Made by a program: the position numbers and the translations under genes. Positions 27,861-35,622 of a stretch of 64,000 nucleotides of DNA are shown one piece after another. Source of the DNA: Agromyces cavernae. Its GTDB lineage: Bacteria > Actinomycetota > Actinomycetes > Actinomycetales > Microbacteriaceae. The notes beneath the pieces were generated by a model. The model ran no database searches. It was not told the origin of the DNA and saw nothing but the letters and a program-made list of their open reading frames with translations. The stretch lies in assembly GCF_021044935.1 (NCBI RefSeq), contig NZ_JAJNMP010000001.1, forward strand, positions 682,001 through 746,000, written 5' to 3'. Each line of letters opens with the position of its first letter. Position 1 is the stretch's first letter.

Positions 27861-27965
27861 AAGCTTCCGTTCGGGTCGTCGGTCGCACTCGACGGGTCGG
27901 GTCTCCGCTCGACTCAGAACAGTCTGACATCGCCCGCGCAGGGTCACAACACCCAACTGGGGGGT

Positions 27966-27982
27966 CCCGAACCCTGTTCGGG
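27966..27982. terminator. Hairpin between hutH and the M23 peptidase gene
   Basis: CCCGAAC and GTTCGGG form a perfect 7-bp stem around a CCT loop, extended by flanking G and C runs. It lies about 65 bp beyond the hutH stop and upstream of the peptidase promoter. No T run follows, so terminator function is only likely. Confidence 0.5.
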
Positions 27983-28047
27983 GGGCACTCGGCGCAACGA
28001 TCGGACGCGCCGTCGAGCGAACGGATGCCGCATCGCGGCGAGACTCG

Positions 28048-29697
28048 TCAGTCGAGCGGCCCGACCACGGCTGCCGCCCGAGCGGCCACCTCACCCGACG
28101 CCACGGCCTCGGCGAGCGCCTCGATCTCGGGCGAGAGGAACCGGTCGGGTCCCGGCACGGCGCCGGCGTCGGCTGCGAGCGTGACGACCGCGCCGGTCGC
28201 GGCGCCCGGCTCGAGCGGTGCGCGCAGTGCGAGCCCGCGCGCGGCCGTCATGACCTCGATCGCGAGCACGCGCCCGAGCCCGTCGATCGCGCGCCGCAGC
28301 TTGCGTGCGGCCGCCCAGCCCATCGAGACGTGGTCTTCCTGCATCGCCGACGACGGGATGGAGTCGACCGACGCCGGCACCGCGAGCCGCTTCAGCTCCG
28401 ACACGATGCCCGCCGCCGTGTACTGCGCGATCATGAGGCCGGAGTCCACGCCGACCTCGTGGGCGAGGAACGGCGGCAGGCCCTGGTTGCGGGCGCGGTC
28501 GAGGAAGCGGTCGGTGCGCCGCTCGCTCATCGACGCGACATCCGCGACCGCGATCGCCAGGAAGTCGAGCACGTAGGCGACCGGTGCGCCATGGAAGTTG
28601 CCGTTCGACTCGACGCGTCCGTCGAGGGTGAGCACCGGGTTGTCGACGGCGCTCGCGAGCTCGGCCTCGGCGACGGATGCCGCGTGGGCGAGCGTGTCGC
28701 GCGCTGCGCCGTGCACCTGCGGGGCGCAGCGCAGCGAGTACGCGTCCTGCACGCGCGTGCACTCAGGGCCCTTGTGGCTCGCCACGATGGGAGATTCGGC
28801 GAGCAGGCGCCGCAGGTTCGAGGCCGAGACGGCCTGGCCGCGCTGGGGGCGCAGGGCGTGCAGGTCTTCGGCGAACACGGCGTCGGTGCCCATGAGGCCC
28901 TCGACGCTCATCGCCGCGGCGATGTCGGCGGTGGTGAGCAGCAGGCGCAGGTCATCGATCGCGAGTGCGAGCATTCCGAGCATGCCGTCGGTGCCGTTGA
29001 TGAGGGCGAGGCCCTCTTTCTCGCCGAGGCGCAGGGGGGTGATGCCGGCTGCGGCGAGCGCATCCTTCGCGGGTTGAGGAGCGCCCGACGCAGGACGCGT
29101 CTCGAAACCAGCCCGCGCGGGCGCCGGGGTTTCGAGACGGCGCTGGCGCGCCTCCTCAACCAGCGGAGTGACACGCACCTCGCCCTCGCCCATCGCCACG
29201 AGCGCGCAGTGCGCGAGCGGCGCGAGATCGCCCGAGCAACCGAGCGAGCCGTACTCGCGCACGACCGGCGTGATGCCGGCGTTGAGGATCGCCGCGTACG
29301 TCTCCGCGGTCTCGCGCCGCACGCCCGTGCGACCGGTCATGAGCGTCGAGAGGCGCAGCAGCATGAGCGCGCGCACGACCTCGGTCTCGACCTCGGCGCC
29401 CGAGCCGGCGGCGTGCGAGCGCACGAGGCTCGCCTGCAGCTGCGCGCGGCGGTCTTCGGCGATGAACGTCGTCGCGAGCGCACCGAAGCCGGTCGAGATG
29501 CCGTAGTGCGGCTCGGGGTCGGCGGCGAGCGCCTCGATGATCTCGCGGCTCGCGGCGACGCCGTCGAGGGCCGCCGGGTCGAGCACGACGGATGCGCCGT
29601 GCCGCGCGACCGCGACGACGTCGGCGATCGAGACGGGTCCGGTGCCCACGGTGACGGATGTCGCAACGGGGCTGGGTGCAGGTGCGATGGTGCTCAT
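28048..29697 (-). CDS. hutH: Histidine ammonia-lyase with in-frame palindromic element insertion
   Basis: 549 residues against a usual length near 510. [17 protein letters not shown] carries Cys154-Ser155-Gly156, the triad expected to cyclise to the MIO group; Cys in place of Ala is common in actinobacterial HutH as far as I recall. YGISTGFG near residue 65 and [18 protein letters not shown] after residue 230 are further signatures. The enzyme deaminates histidine to urocanate. Residues about 179-209 ([20 protein letters not shown] and onward) correspond exactly to a 90-bp palindromic repeat and have no place in the family alignment. The operator at 29752 precedes the gene by 54 nt. Confidence 0.95.
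   Translation of the reverse strand: MSTIAPAPSPVATSVTVGTGPVSIADVVAVARHGASVVLDPAALDGVAASREIIEALAADPEPHYGISTGFGALATTFIAEDRRAQLQASLVRSHAAGSGAEVETEVVRALMLLRLSTLMTGRTGVRRETAETYAAILNAGITPVVREYGSLGCSGDLAPLAHCALVAMGEGEVRVTPLVEEARQRRLETPAPARAGFETRPASGAPQPAKDALAAAGITPLRLGEKEGLALINGTDGMLGMLALAIDDLRLLLTTADIAAAMSVEGLMGTDAVFAEDLHALRPQRGQAVSASNLRRLLAESPIVASHKGPECTRVQDAYSLRCAPQVHGAARDTLAHAASVAEAELASAVDNPVLTLDGRVESNGNFHGAPVAYVLDFLAIAVADVASMSERRTDRFLDRARNQGLPPFLAHEVGVDSGLMIAQYTAAGIVSELKRLAVPASVDSIPSSAMQEDHVSMGWAAARKLRRAIDGLGRVLAIEVMTAARGLALRAPLEPGAATGAVVTLAADAGAVPGPDRFLSPEIEALAEAVASGEVAARAAAVVGPLD
29072..29161. repeat. Family A palindromic element inserted in frame within hutH
   Basis: The 90-bp element starts GGTTGAGGAG and ends CTCCTCAACC, with inner arms GTCTCGAAACC and GGTTTCGAGAC. 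Its right 34 bp match the half copy at 60474 at 29 positions. In this copy the outer TAG of the family reads GAG, so the hutH frame stays open. Confidence 0.92.
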
Positions 29698-29751
29698 GCC
29701 TCCGATTCCACACCGCGCTCGCGCGCGCGGGAATGCCGCGGCGGGGACATC

Positions 29752-29769
29752 CGTCTGGAATACCAGACG
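29752..29769. promoter_or_regulatory. hut operator between hutH and iclR-type gene
   Basis: CGTCTGGAATACCAGACG is a perfect 7-4-7 inverted repeat. It lies 54 nt before hutH and only 18 nt before the GTG of the divergent regulator, so the regulator probably controls both itself and hutH. Confidence 0.85.
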
Positions 29770-29787
29770 TGCGCGTACGCTGGACTC

Positions 29788-30567
29788 GTGACCACACCGT
29801 CGAAGGTGCCCGCGGCCGACCAGACGCTCGCGATCCTCGCGCATCTCGCGACGCAGCGCGGGCCCGTGCCGGCCGCGACGATCGCCGTCGCGCTCGAACT
29901 GCCGCGCTCGACCGTCTACCACCTGCTCGCCGTCATGCAGGAGCGTGGCTTCGTCGTGCACCTGCCCGAAGAGCGCCGCTACGGGCTCGGCATCGCCGCC
30001 TTCGAGCTGTCGAGCGGATTCAGCAGGCAGCAGCCGCTCGCGCGGCTCGGGCGCCCGCTCGTCGCGGGGCTCGTCGACCGGCTCGGCGAATCCGGGCATC
30101 TCGCCGTACTGCACGGGCGCGACGTGCTCTACCTCGTCGAGGAGCGCGCCCCGCGCCGCCCGTCGCTCGTCACCGATGTCGGCGTGCGGCTTCCCGCACA
30201 CCTCACGGCGACCGGGCGGGCGATGCTCGCCGAGCTGCCGCCGGCGCAGCTGCGGGCGCTGTATCCCGACCGGGCGGCGTTCGAATCACGGAAGCCGGGC
30301 GAATCGGATGCCCCGGACTGGAGCTACGGCCGCCTGAAGCGCGTGCTCGCCGAGGTGCGCACTCGCGGTTGGGCCGACGAAGAGGGCGAGGTGACGCAGG
30401 GGCTCGCCTCGGCAGGGGCGCCCGTGGTCGACCACCTCGGATGGCCGGCCGCGGCGATCGCCGTGACGTTCCCCGATGACGCGTCGCGCGAGCTGCGCGA
30501 GTCGGCCGTGGCCGGAGTGCGCGAGGCCGCCGCGACCCTCTCGCGCCGCATCCGCGGCACCCGCTGA
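29788..30567 (+). CDS. IclR family regulator, probable hut regulator
   Basis: 259 residues from a GTG at 29788. Residues about 10-65 form the winged helix (TLAILAHLATQRGPVPAATIAVALELPRSTVYHLLAVMQERGFV) and the rest the IclR effector domain, with LPAHLTATGRAMLAELP and GWADEEGEVTQGLASAGAPV. IclR proteins bind small aromatic or organic acids through this domain. It is divergent from hutH across a perfect inverted repeat, and similar repeats precede hutU and hutG. The ligand could be urocanate or histidine; this is inferred. Confidence 0.92.
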   Translation: MTTPSKVPAADQTLAILAHLATQRGPVPAATIAVALELPRSTVYHLLAVMQERGFVVHLPEERRYGLGIAAFELSSGFSRQQPLARLGRPLVAGLVDRLGESGHLAVLHGRDVLYLVEERAPRRPSLVTDVGVRLPAHLTATGRAMLAELPPAQLRALYPDRAAFESRKPGESDAPDWSYGRLKRVLAEVRTRGWADEEGEVTQGLASAGAPVVDHLGWPAAAIAVTFPDDASRELRESAVAGVREAAATLSRRIRGTR

Positions 30568-30574
30568 CGCGTGC

Positions 30575-31171
30575 TCATGCGGCGCGTGGCGCGAGCCAGC
30601 GGCGCAGCCAGTGGGTGACCCACGGCAGCACCCAATAGGTCATCACGGGGGTGAGCACGAGGGTCGTCACGAGCACCCGCACCCACAGCGGCAGATCGCC
30701 GAACCCGGGGACCGGCGCCACGAGGTAGGAGAACAGCAGGTTCACCGGGAAGAAGCCGAGCCAGATCGTCACGGCCTGCTTCCAGCGCGGGGGAGCGGGC
30801 GGCGCCGACGATTCGGAGATCGCGGCGCCCGAGGCATCCGCCACCGGAATCGATCCCGTCGCGGGGTCGTCGAACCAGCCCTCGATGCCCGTGCGCCGCT
30901 TCACCCGCTCGGAGCGAACGAAGCCCTCGCCCATCGACAGCCACCAAGCGCGTTCGGGCGAGCGCTCCCAGGTGTCGAGGGCCTCGTCGCTCGCGAAGCG
31001 GTAGAGCATGTGCCACACCTGCGAGGTCTCGCCCGCGCGCACCCACCCCGAGCCGAGGAAGCCCGGGTACTTGTTCGCGAGGTTCACGCCGGTCTGCACC
31101 CACGCGGTCGCCTCGGCGATGTGCGCCGGGTCGACCTCGCGCCGGATCGAGACGGTGATCGGTTCGGACAT
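30575..31171 (-). CDS. Antibiotic biosynthesis monooxygenase-like protein with membrane tail
   Basis: 198 residues. The first 110 form an ABM-like ferredoxin fold (EPITVSIRREVDPAHIAEATAW, PGFLGSGWVRAGE, WHMLYRFASDEALDTWERS). After a linker, WKQAVTIWLGFFPVNLLFSYLV and VRVLVTTLVLTPVMTYWVLPWV are two membrane helices. This ABM-plus-two-helix layout occurs in actinobacterial and proteobacterial proteins of unknown function. It is convergent with the IclR gene (7-bp gap). Confidence 0.85.
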   Translation of the reverse strand: MSEPITVSIRREVDPAHIAEATAWVQTGVNLANKYPGFLGSGWVRAGETSQVWHMLYRFASDEALDTWERSPERAWWLSMGEGFVRSERVKRRTGIEGWFDDPATGSIPVADASGAAISESSAPPAPPRWKQAVTIWLGFFPVNLLFSYLVAPVPGFGDLPLWVRVLVTTLVLTPVMTYWVLPWVTHWLRRWLAPRAA

Positions 31172-31233
31172 GCCACCATCTCACCGCATCGGCGTTTCAT
31201 GCCGGTAACGGATGTCGCGACGCGCGCGTGCGC

Positions 31234-31482
31234 CTACTGGTCGCGCCGGATGAACTTGCCGTGCCGCTCGCTCGTCGGATGCGTCGGCCCCTCGTCGTTC
31301 GCGTCGGTGTAGCTGCCCTCGCGTTCGCCCTCGGGCACCTCGTCGTCGCTGCGCGTGTACTGGCCGTGCACGGTGCGCTCGTGCGCCGCTTCACCGTCGG
31401 TCTCGGTGTACTCGCCCTCGAGGTCGTCGGTCGGGCTCTCGTTCTCGTTCTTCTCCCATGAGCTGGGCTCGTGTGGATTCAT
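31234..31482 (-). CDS. Small acidic repeat protein of unknown function
   Basis: 82 residues from the ATG at 31482, which has an AGAGGAG ribosome site. The sequence is strongly acidic and contains four spaced copies of a motif: LEGEYTETDGE, VHGQYTRSDDE, REGSYTDANDE and RHGKFIRRDQ, that is [EH]G-x-[YF]-[TI]-x-x-[DN]. There is no signal peptide or membrane segment. I do not recognise the family. The regular Tyr-Thr motif may be a modified or ligand-binding site. The upstream frame extends to 32367 but is antisense to other genes. Confidence 0.75.
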   Translation of the reverse strand: MNPHEPSSWEKNENESPTDDLEGEYTETDGEAAHERTVHGQYTRSDDEVPEGEREGSYTDANDEGPTHPTSERHGKFIRRDQ

Positions 31483-31595
31483 CGTGTGCTCCTCTCGTCG
31501 ATACGACAGTCGAGCTCTCGTTCCACGATACGTCCGGATGGGGTTGAAGGCCCGTGGGATGTGAGAACCAATCCGCCGCCGACGGTGCTCCGAAT

Positions 31596-31633
31596 CCCTG
31601 TTCAGCACGGCGACCGCCGCGCTCTGAACAGGG
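31596..31633. promoter_or_regulatory. Inverted repeat overlapping the DUF4383 ribosome site
   Basis: CCCTGTTCAG (31596-31605) pairs with CTGAACAGGG (31624-31633), with an 18-nt loop. The right arm ends in the GGGAGG that serves as ribosome site for the ATG at 31645. As RNA the hairpin would hide the start region; as DNA it could be a repressor site. Confidence 0.55.
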
Positions 31634-31644
31634 AGGTTACCCCC

Positions 31645-32055
31645 ATGCGAAACTCTCCGAACCGCATCGTCGCGACCGTCTTCGGTGCCGTGTACGTACT
31701 CGTCGGCCTGCTCGGCTTCGCCGTCACCAGCGGCGTCGGGTTCATCGCCACCGAGGGCGGGCTGCTGCTCGGCCTCTTCCAGGTGAATCCCCTTGCCAAC
31801 ATCGTCCACATCGCCATCGGCGGGGCGTTCCTCGTCGCGGGTCTCGCGTCGGCTGTCGCGGCGAAGACCGTGAACATCGTCGTCGGCGGCACATACCTGT
31901 TGCTCGGCATCGTGGGGTTCTTCCTGGCGGGCACCGCGGCGAACATCCTCGCGCTGAACACCGCAGACCACTTCCTGCACCTCGCGAGCGCGATCGTGCT
32001 GCTCGGAGTCGGTCTCGGGTTCGAGCGCTCCACGCGCGGCGTGGCGACGGCGTAG
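31645..32055 (+). CDS. DUF4383 membrane protein
   Basis: 136 residues with four membrane helices. RIVATVFGAVYVLVGLLGFAVT at the start and NPLANIVHIAIGGAFLVAG plus NTADHFLHLASAIVLLGVGLG are typical of DUF4383, a small four-helix membrane family with conserved histidines in helices two and four (VHI, DHFLH). Function is unknown; members often respond to stress in Actinobacteria. The gene follows a ribosome site embedded in an inverted repeat and is 10 bp from the next gene. Confidence 0.88.
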   Translation: MRNSPNRIVATVFGAVYVLVGLLGFAVTSGVGFIATEGGLLLGLFQVNPLANIVHIAIGGAFLVAGLASAVAAKTVNIVVGGTYLLLGIVGFFLAGTAANILALNTADHFLHLASAIVLLGVGLGFERSTRGVATA

Positions 32056-32065
32056 GGGCCGGGCC

Positions 32066-32626
32066 ATGCGTGCACTGGCGGCGGCGACGCGCAGTTGGCC
32101 GATGCTCGCCGCCGTCGGCGCCGGGCTCGTGCTCATGGCCGTCGCCGCCGGTGCCGGGGGGATCGTCCAGCCCGTGGCAGCGGTGTTCGGCGTGGCCGCC
32201 CTGGCGTGGAGCATCCTCGCGCTCCGCGCCGGACGGCTCGTTGCGCCGACGGTCGCACTGGTTGCATGCAGCGCATTCCTCGTGGGGGCGGGGGCGTTGG
32301 TCGCGACCGGCTGGGCAGGGCGAGCGGATGTCGCGGCGGGACCCCTCGTCGCGGCATCCGTGTTCATCGTGGTCGTCGCAGCATCCTGCGCGCTCGCGCT
32401 TCGGCGTGCCCGCGTGACGGCGACCGCGCCCGCGCGGGCGGCCCGACCCGAAGGGGCGCCCGCCGCGGGATTCGATCGGCGATCGCTCGTCGGGCTCGTC
32501 GCGGGCGCCGCGCTCGTGGCCGCCCTGGCGTCGCCTGCGCTCGCGGCGACCCCCGCGGGAGGCCAGGCGGTGCCGCACGGCGAGCACGGGGAGCGCTTCG
32601 AGCTGCCGGGCGGGCACGGGCACTGA
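32066..32626 (+). CDS. Hypothetical membrane protein with His-rich C-terminus
   Basis: 186 residues. Three or four membrane helices in the first 120 residues (MLAAVGAGLVLMAVAAGAGGI, GVAALAWSILAL, VALVACSAFLVGAGALVATG) are followed by a linker, one more hydrophobic segment (LVGLVAGAALVAALASPALA) and a tail with GEHGERFELPGGHGH. The tail would face outside and might bind metal. It is 10 bp downstream of the DUF4383 gene, so the two are probably co-expressed. I do not recognise the family. Confidence 0.75.
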   Translation: MRALAAATRSWPMLAAVGAGLVLMAVAAGAGGIVQPVAAVFGVAALAWSILALRAGRLVAPTVALVACSAFLVGAGALVATGWAGRADVAAGPLVAASVFIVVVAASCALALRRARVTATAPARAARPEGAPAAGFDRRSLVGLVAGAALVAALASPALAATPAGGQAVPHGEHGERFELPGGHGH

Positions 32627-32670
32627 CGGCTTCAGGTTGCGTTCATCTCGGGCCCCTAACGTGGCCCGGG

Positions 32671-33360
32671 ATGCCTTCCCTCACCACGGCCCCCGACCAC
32701 GGTTTCACCGGACTCACCGGGTTCGCCGCCGACCTGCTCAACGCCCTCGGCGAGTTCGGCGTCGGCGTGCTCGTGTTCATCGAGGTGCTCGTGCCGCCGA
32801 TCCCGAGCGAGGTGATCCTGCCGTTCGCGGGTTACCTCAGCCAGGCCGGCGAGCTGCAGCTCGGGTGGCTCATCGTCTGGAGCACCGCCGCGTCGCTCGC
32901 GGGAGCGCTCCTGCTCTACTGGCTCGGCGCCGCCGTCGGCATGACGAGGGCCATCGACCTCATCGCGCGCACCCGGCTCGTGAGCCGCACCGACCTCGAA
33001 CGCGGCGCCGAGTGGTTCACGCGCCACGGATCGTGGTCGGTGCTCGTCGGCCGCATCATCCCGGGCGTTCGCAGCCTCATCTCGATTCCCGCGGGCGCCG
33101 CCCGCATGGGCCTCGCGCGGTTCTGCGTCTACACCGTGGTCGGCAGCGGCATCTGGAACACGTTCCTCATCGGCGCCGGCGCAGCGCTCGGAACCCAGCA
33201 CGAGGCGCTCGACCAGTACCTCGGATATGTCGACCTCGTGGTCTACGCGGCGATCGCGATCGCGCTCGTCACGCTCGTCGTGCGTCGACTCCGTGAGCAC
33301 CGTCGTGCCGGTGCGGCTGGGGTCGACGCGGAGCCCGCCAAGGTCGACGCCGCCCGCTGA
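32671..33360 (+). CDS. DedA family membrane protein
   Basis: 229 residues from the ATG at 32671. VLVFIEVLVPPIPSEVILPFAGYLSQAG and, later, FTRHGSWSVLVGRIIPGVRSLISIPAGAARM (in two parts: GRIIPGVRS and SIPAGAARM) are the DedA signatures with the conserved Arg and Pro residues. DedA proteins are thought to be undecaprenyl-phosphate or phospholipid flippases driven by proton gradient. Membrane helices continue to VVYAAIAIALVTLVV. The gene stands alone between two other units. Confidence 0.93.
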   Translation: MPSLTTAPDHGFTGLTGFAADLLNALGEFGVGVLVFIEVLVPPIPSEVILPFAGYLSQAGELQLGWLIVWSTAASLAGALLLYWLGAAVGMTRAIDLIARTRLVSRTDLERGAEWFTRHGSWSVLVGRIIPGVRSLISIPAGAARMGLARFCVYTVVGSGIWNTFLIGAGAALGTQHEALDQYLGYVDLVVYAAIAIALVTLVVRRLREHRRAGAAGVDAEPAKVDAAR

Positions 33361-33394
33361 GCGCACGGGCTCAGCTGGCGCACGGGCTCAGCTG
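33361..33394 (+). repeat. Short tandem repeat after the DedA gene
   Basis: The 17-bp unit GCGCACGGGCTCAGCTG occurs twice in direct succession, followed by two shorter GGCTCAC pieces. It fills the gap between the DedA stop and the convergent acyltransferase stop. Confidence 0.8.
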
Positions 33395-33404
33395 GCTCAC
33401 TGGC

Positions 33405-34760
33405 TCACGGCGCGAGCCGTTGCACCGCGATGAACCTGGCCGTCGCCGCGAGGCGTGCACTGCCGACCAGCGCGACCGCGAGCAGCGCGATCGCGACCAG
33501 CGCCGGCACCGGCCCGAAGCCGGCGACGAGCAGCACCGCGACGCCCGCCACGCCGCTGATCGCGTCGACGGCGGTCCAGCGAGCGGATGCCGCGACCGAG
33601 GCCCGCCTGGTATCCCCGCGCCGACGCGCCCGCTCGAACCGCGCGAACACGAGCACGACCGGCACGACCGCCGCGGCGGCGACGACGAGCCACAGGGGGC
33701 GCGTCGCCCACCACTCGAGGGTCAGCGGCTCGGGCAGCGGCATCCCGAAGCTCGCGTTGGCGACCAGGCTGAGGCCCGCGAGCGCGACCAGCACGGGCAT
33801 GTGCCACAGGTACACGGTCATGGCCCGCTCGCCGACGAACGAGATGCGGCGCGAGGCATCCGTTCGCTCGACCCAGGCGCTGATGCGCGGGCGTGCCAGC
33901 TGGAACAGCGCGAGCTGGGCCGCGCCGAGCACGACGAGGGTGACGTTCGGCGGGTTGAGGTTCTCGAACATGTCGGGGGAGTACGGGCCGGCGACGGTGA
34001 GCGTGATGAGCAGCGCGAGCGCACCGCCGGCGATGGCCCAGAGCGTGCCGCGGCTGAGCCGGTCGAGGGCGCCGTCGGCGAGGTGGAACCCGAGCTGTTG
34101 CACGAGCAGCCACACGAGCATGAGGTTGAGGAACCCGATCGCTTCGACTCCGGTCGCGAGACGCGTGACGTCGACCGCTACGACCGCGGCCAGCAGCATG
34201 ACGGGCGTCAGTACCCGTGCACGCTCGTGGGCACGAAGCATGACCGGCACGAGCGCCGAGATCGCGATGTAGACGCCGAGGAACCAGAGCGGTTGCCCGA
34301 TCCGGAAGCCCGCGGTGGCGACGAGTTCGGCCGGGAGACCCGCGACCGCGAGCGCGGCCAGCCCGGCGGCGACCACCACGACGAGCGCGACCGCCGGACG
34401 CACGAGCCGCTCGAGGCGCGCCCGCACGTAGTCGGACGCCGTCGCTCCGCGTGCGCGCATCGAACGCCAGTGGTGGAAGCTCGAGAACCCGCCCGCGATG
34501 AAGAACAGCGGCATGATCTGCACGACCCAGCTGGCGGGTCCGAACCAGGCCTGACCCTCGAGCGCGTTCTCGAGCACGGGGCCGGCCGCGCCCACGCTGA
34601 CGCCGCACATCATGGCGTGCAGGGCGAACACGACGACGAGCAGCACGATGCGGATCGCGTCGACGCTCGAGTCGCGCGCGACTCGGGTGCGCTGCCCGGC
34701 GAACGCCGTGCCTGCGACGGATGTCGCGGACCGACGGTCGAGCGTATATGTCGTAGCCAT
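33405..34760 (-). CDS. Acyltransferase 3 family membrane protein
   Basis: 451 residues. IRIVLLVVVFALHAMMCGVSV gives the family-typical first helix with conserved His, and MPLFFIAGGFSSFHHWRSMRARGA is the second signature (R-x-x-R region). Around ten membrane helices follow, with YLWHMPVLV near residue 325. The family transfers acyl groups to sugars, lipids or peptidoglycan at the membrane. A GC-rich palindrome (34786-34803) sits just before the start, and a two-component system is encoded upstream on the same strand. Confidence 0.9.
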   Translation of the reverse strand: MATTYTLDRRSATSVAGTAFAGQRTRVARDSSVDAIRIVLLVVVFALHAMMCGVSVGAAGPVLENALEGQAWFGPASWVVQIMPLFFIAGGFSSFHHWRSMRARGATASDYVRARLERLVRPAVALVVVVAAGLAALAVAGLPAELVATAGFRIGQPLWFLGVYIAISALVPVMLRAHERARVLTPVMLLAAVVAVDVTRLATGVEAIGFLNLMLVWLLVQQLGFHLADGALDRLSRGTLWAIAGGALALLITLTVAGPYSPDMFENLNPPNVTLVVLGAAQLALFQLARPRISAWVERTDASRRISFVGERAMTVYLWHMPVLVALAGLSLVANASFGMPLPEPLTLEWWATRPLWLVVAAAAVVPVVLVFARFERARRRGDTRRASVAASARWTAVDAISGVAGVAVLLVAGFGPVPALVAIALLAVALVGSARLAATARFIAVQRLAP

Positions 34761-34785
34761 GCCTGCACGCTACGAACGGGGTACC

Positions 34786-34803
34786 CGGGGGGACATCCCC
34801 CCG
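34786..34803. promoter_or_regulatory. Palindromic operator candidate before acyltransferase gene
   Basis: CGGGGGGACATCCCCCCG is a perfect 7-4-7 inverted repeat 26 nt upstream of the acyltransferase ATG, flanked by GGGGTACC-type repeats (34779-34785 and 34824-34834). The adjacent NarL-type response regulator is a candidate binder. Confidence 0.55.
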
Positions 34804-34880
34804 CGGAGCCGTTCCGCACCCCTACCGGGGTACGGGTCCTCGCTGACCGAATCGGCCCGCCACGTGCGGCGCTGGTCGCT

Positions 34881-34944
34881 CAACTCAGGAAAATGGGCGC
34901 GATCCGGCGTGTGGAGCTGGGATGGTGCCCATTCTCCTGAGCTG
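34881..34944. repeat. Palindromic interspersed element, family B, copy 2
   Basis: CAACTCAGGAAAATGGGCGC on the left and GTGCCCATTCTCCTGAGCTG on the right mirror each other around a 24-nt centre. It matches copy 1 (14378-14441) in both arms and total length (64 bp) but not in the centre. It begins 6 bp after the response regulator stop. Confidence 0.88.
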
Positions 34945-34950
34945 GGCGGC

Positions 34951-35622
34951 CTACGCGCCCGGCTGCACGAGCCCTGTGTCGTACGCGAGCACGACGGCGT
35001 GCACGCGGTCGCGGAGCCCGAGCTTCTGCAGGATCTTCGACACGTGCGTCTTCACGGTCTGCTCGGCGATGAAGAGGGCCGCCGCGATCTCGGAGTTCGA
35101 GAGCCCGCGCCCCACGAGGGTGAGCACCTCGAGTTCGCGCTCGGTGAGGCCGGCCAGACGGGTGCCCGACGGCCGCGGCGGCGGCCCCGACCGTGCGAAG
35201 TCCTCGATGAGCCGTCGGGTGACGCTCGGCGCGAGCAGCGCCTCGCCGCTCGCGACGATGCGCACCGCCGCGACGAGCTCCTCGGGCGTGGCATCCTTCA
35301 GCAGGAACCCGCTCGCGCCCGCGCGCAGTGCGTCGTACACGTACTCGTCGATGTCGAACGTCGTGAGCATGAGCACCTTGGGCACGTAGTCCGAGCTGCG
35401 CGGCGGCGTCTGCAGCGCGCGAGTGGCTTCGATGCCGTTCCGCCCGGGCATGCGCACGTCCATGACGACGACGTCGGGTCGCAGCTCGTGCGCGAGCGAC
35501 ACGGCTTCGAGGCCGTCGGCCGCCTGGCCCACGACCTCGATGCCGTCGTGCGCGGCGAGCACCGCAGCGAACCCGGCGCGCACCATCGCCTGGTCGTCGG
35601 CGATGAGCACCGAGATCGTCAT
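34951..35622 (-). CDS. NarL/LuxR-type response regulator
   Basis: 223 residues. The receiver domain shows LIADDQAMVRAGF, VVVMDVRMPGRNG (phosphorylated Asp in VMD), LTTFD and FLLKD (conserved Lys). The C-terminal LuxR helix-turn-helix is LTERELEVLTLVGRGLSNSEIAAALFIAEQTVKTHVSKIL (in pieces: LTERELEVL, SNSEIA, TVKTHV). It overlaps the histidine kinase stop as ATGA, so the pair is one operon. Its targets may include the acyltransferase gene next to it. Confidence 0.95.
   Translation of the reverse strand: MTISVLIADDQAMVRAGFAAVLAAHDGIEVVGQAADGLEAVSLAHELRPDVVVMDVRMPGRNGIEATRALQTPPRSSDYVPKVLMLTTFDIDEYVYDALRAGASGFLLKDATPEELVAAVRIVASGEALLAPSVTRRLIEDFARSGPPPRPSGTRLAGLTERELEVLTLVGRGLSNSEIAAALFIAEQTVKTHVSKILQKLGLRDRVHAVVLAYDTGLVQPGA

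Noticed and set aside
27861-28047. c-di-AMP (ydaO-type) riboswitch before the secreted peptidase gene
   Set aside because: Such switches precede wall hydrolases in Actinobacteria, but I could not find the conserved core sequences in this 187-bp leader.
29230-29245. Cys-Ser-Gly instead of Ala-Ser-Gly in the HutH MIO motif as a loss of function
   Set aside because: As far as I recall this variant is usual in actinobacterial HutH, and the surrounding motif is intact.
33420-34940. 506-codon plus-strand frame opposite the acyltransferase
   Set aside because: Low-complexity Arg/Asp/His text with no domain; it is the shadow of a clear membrane protein gene.
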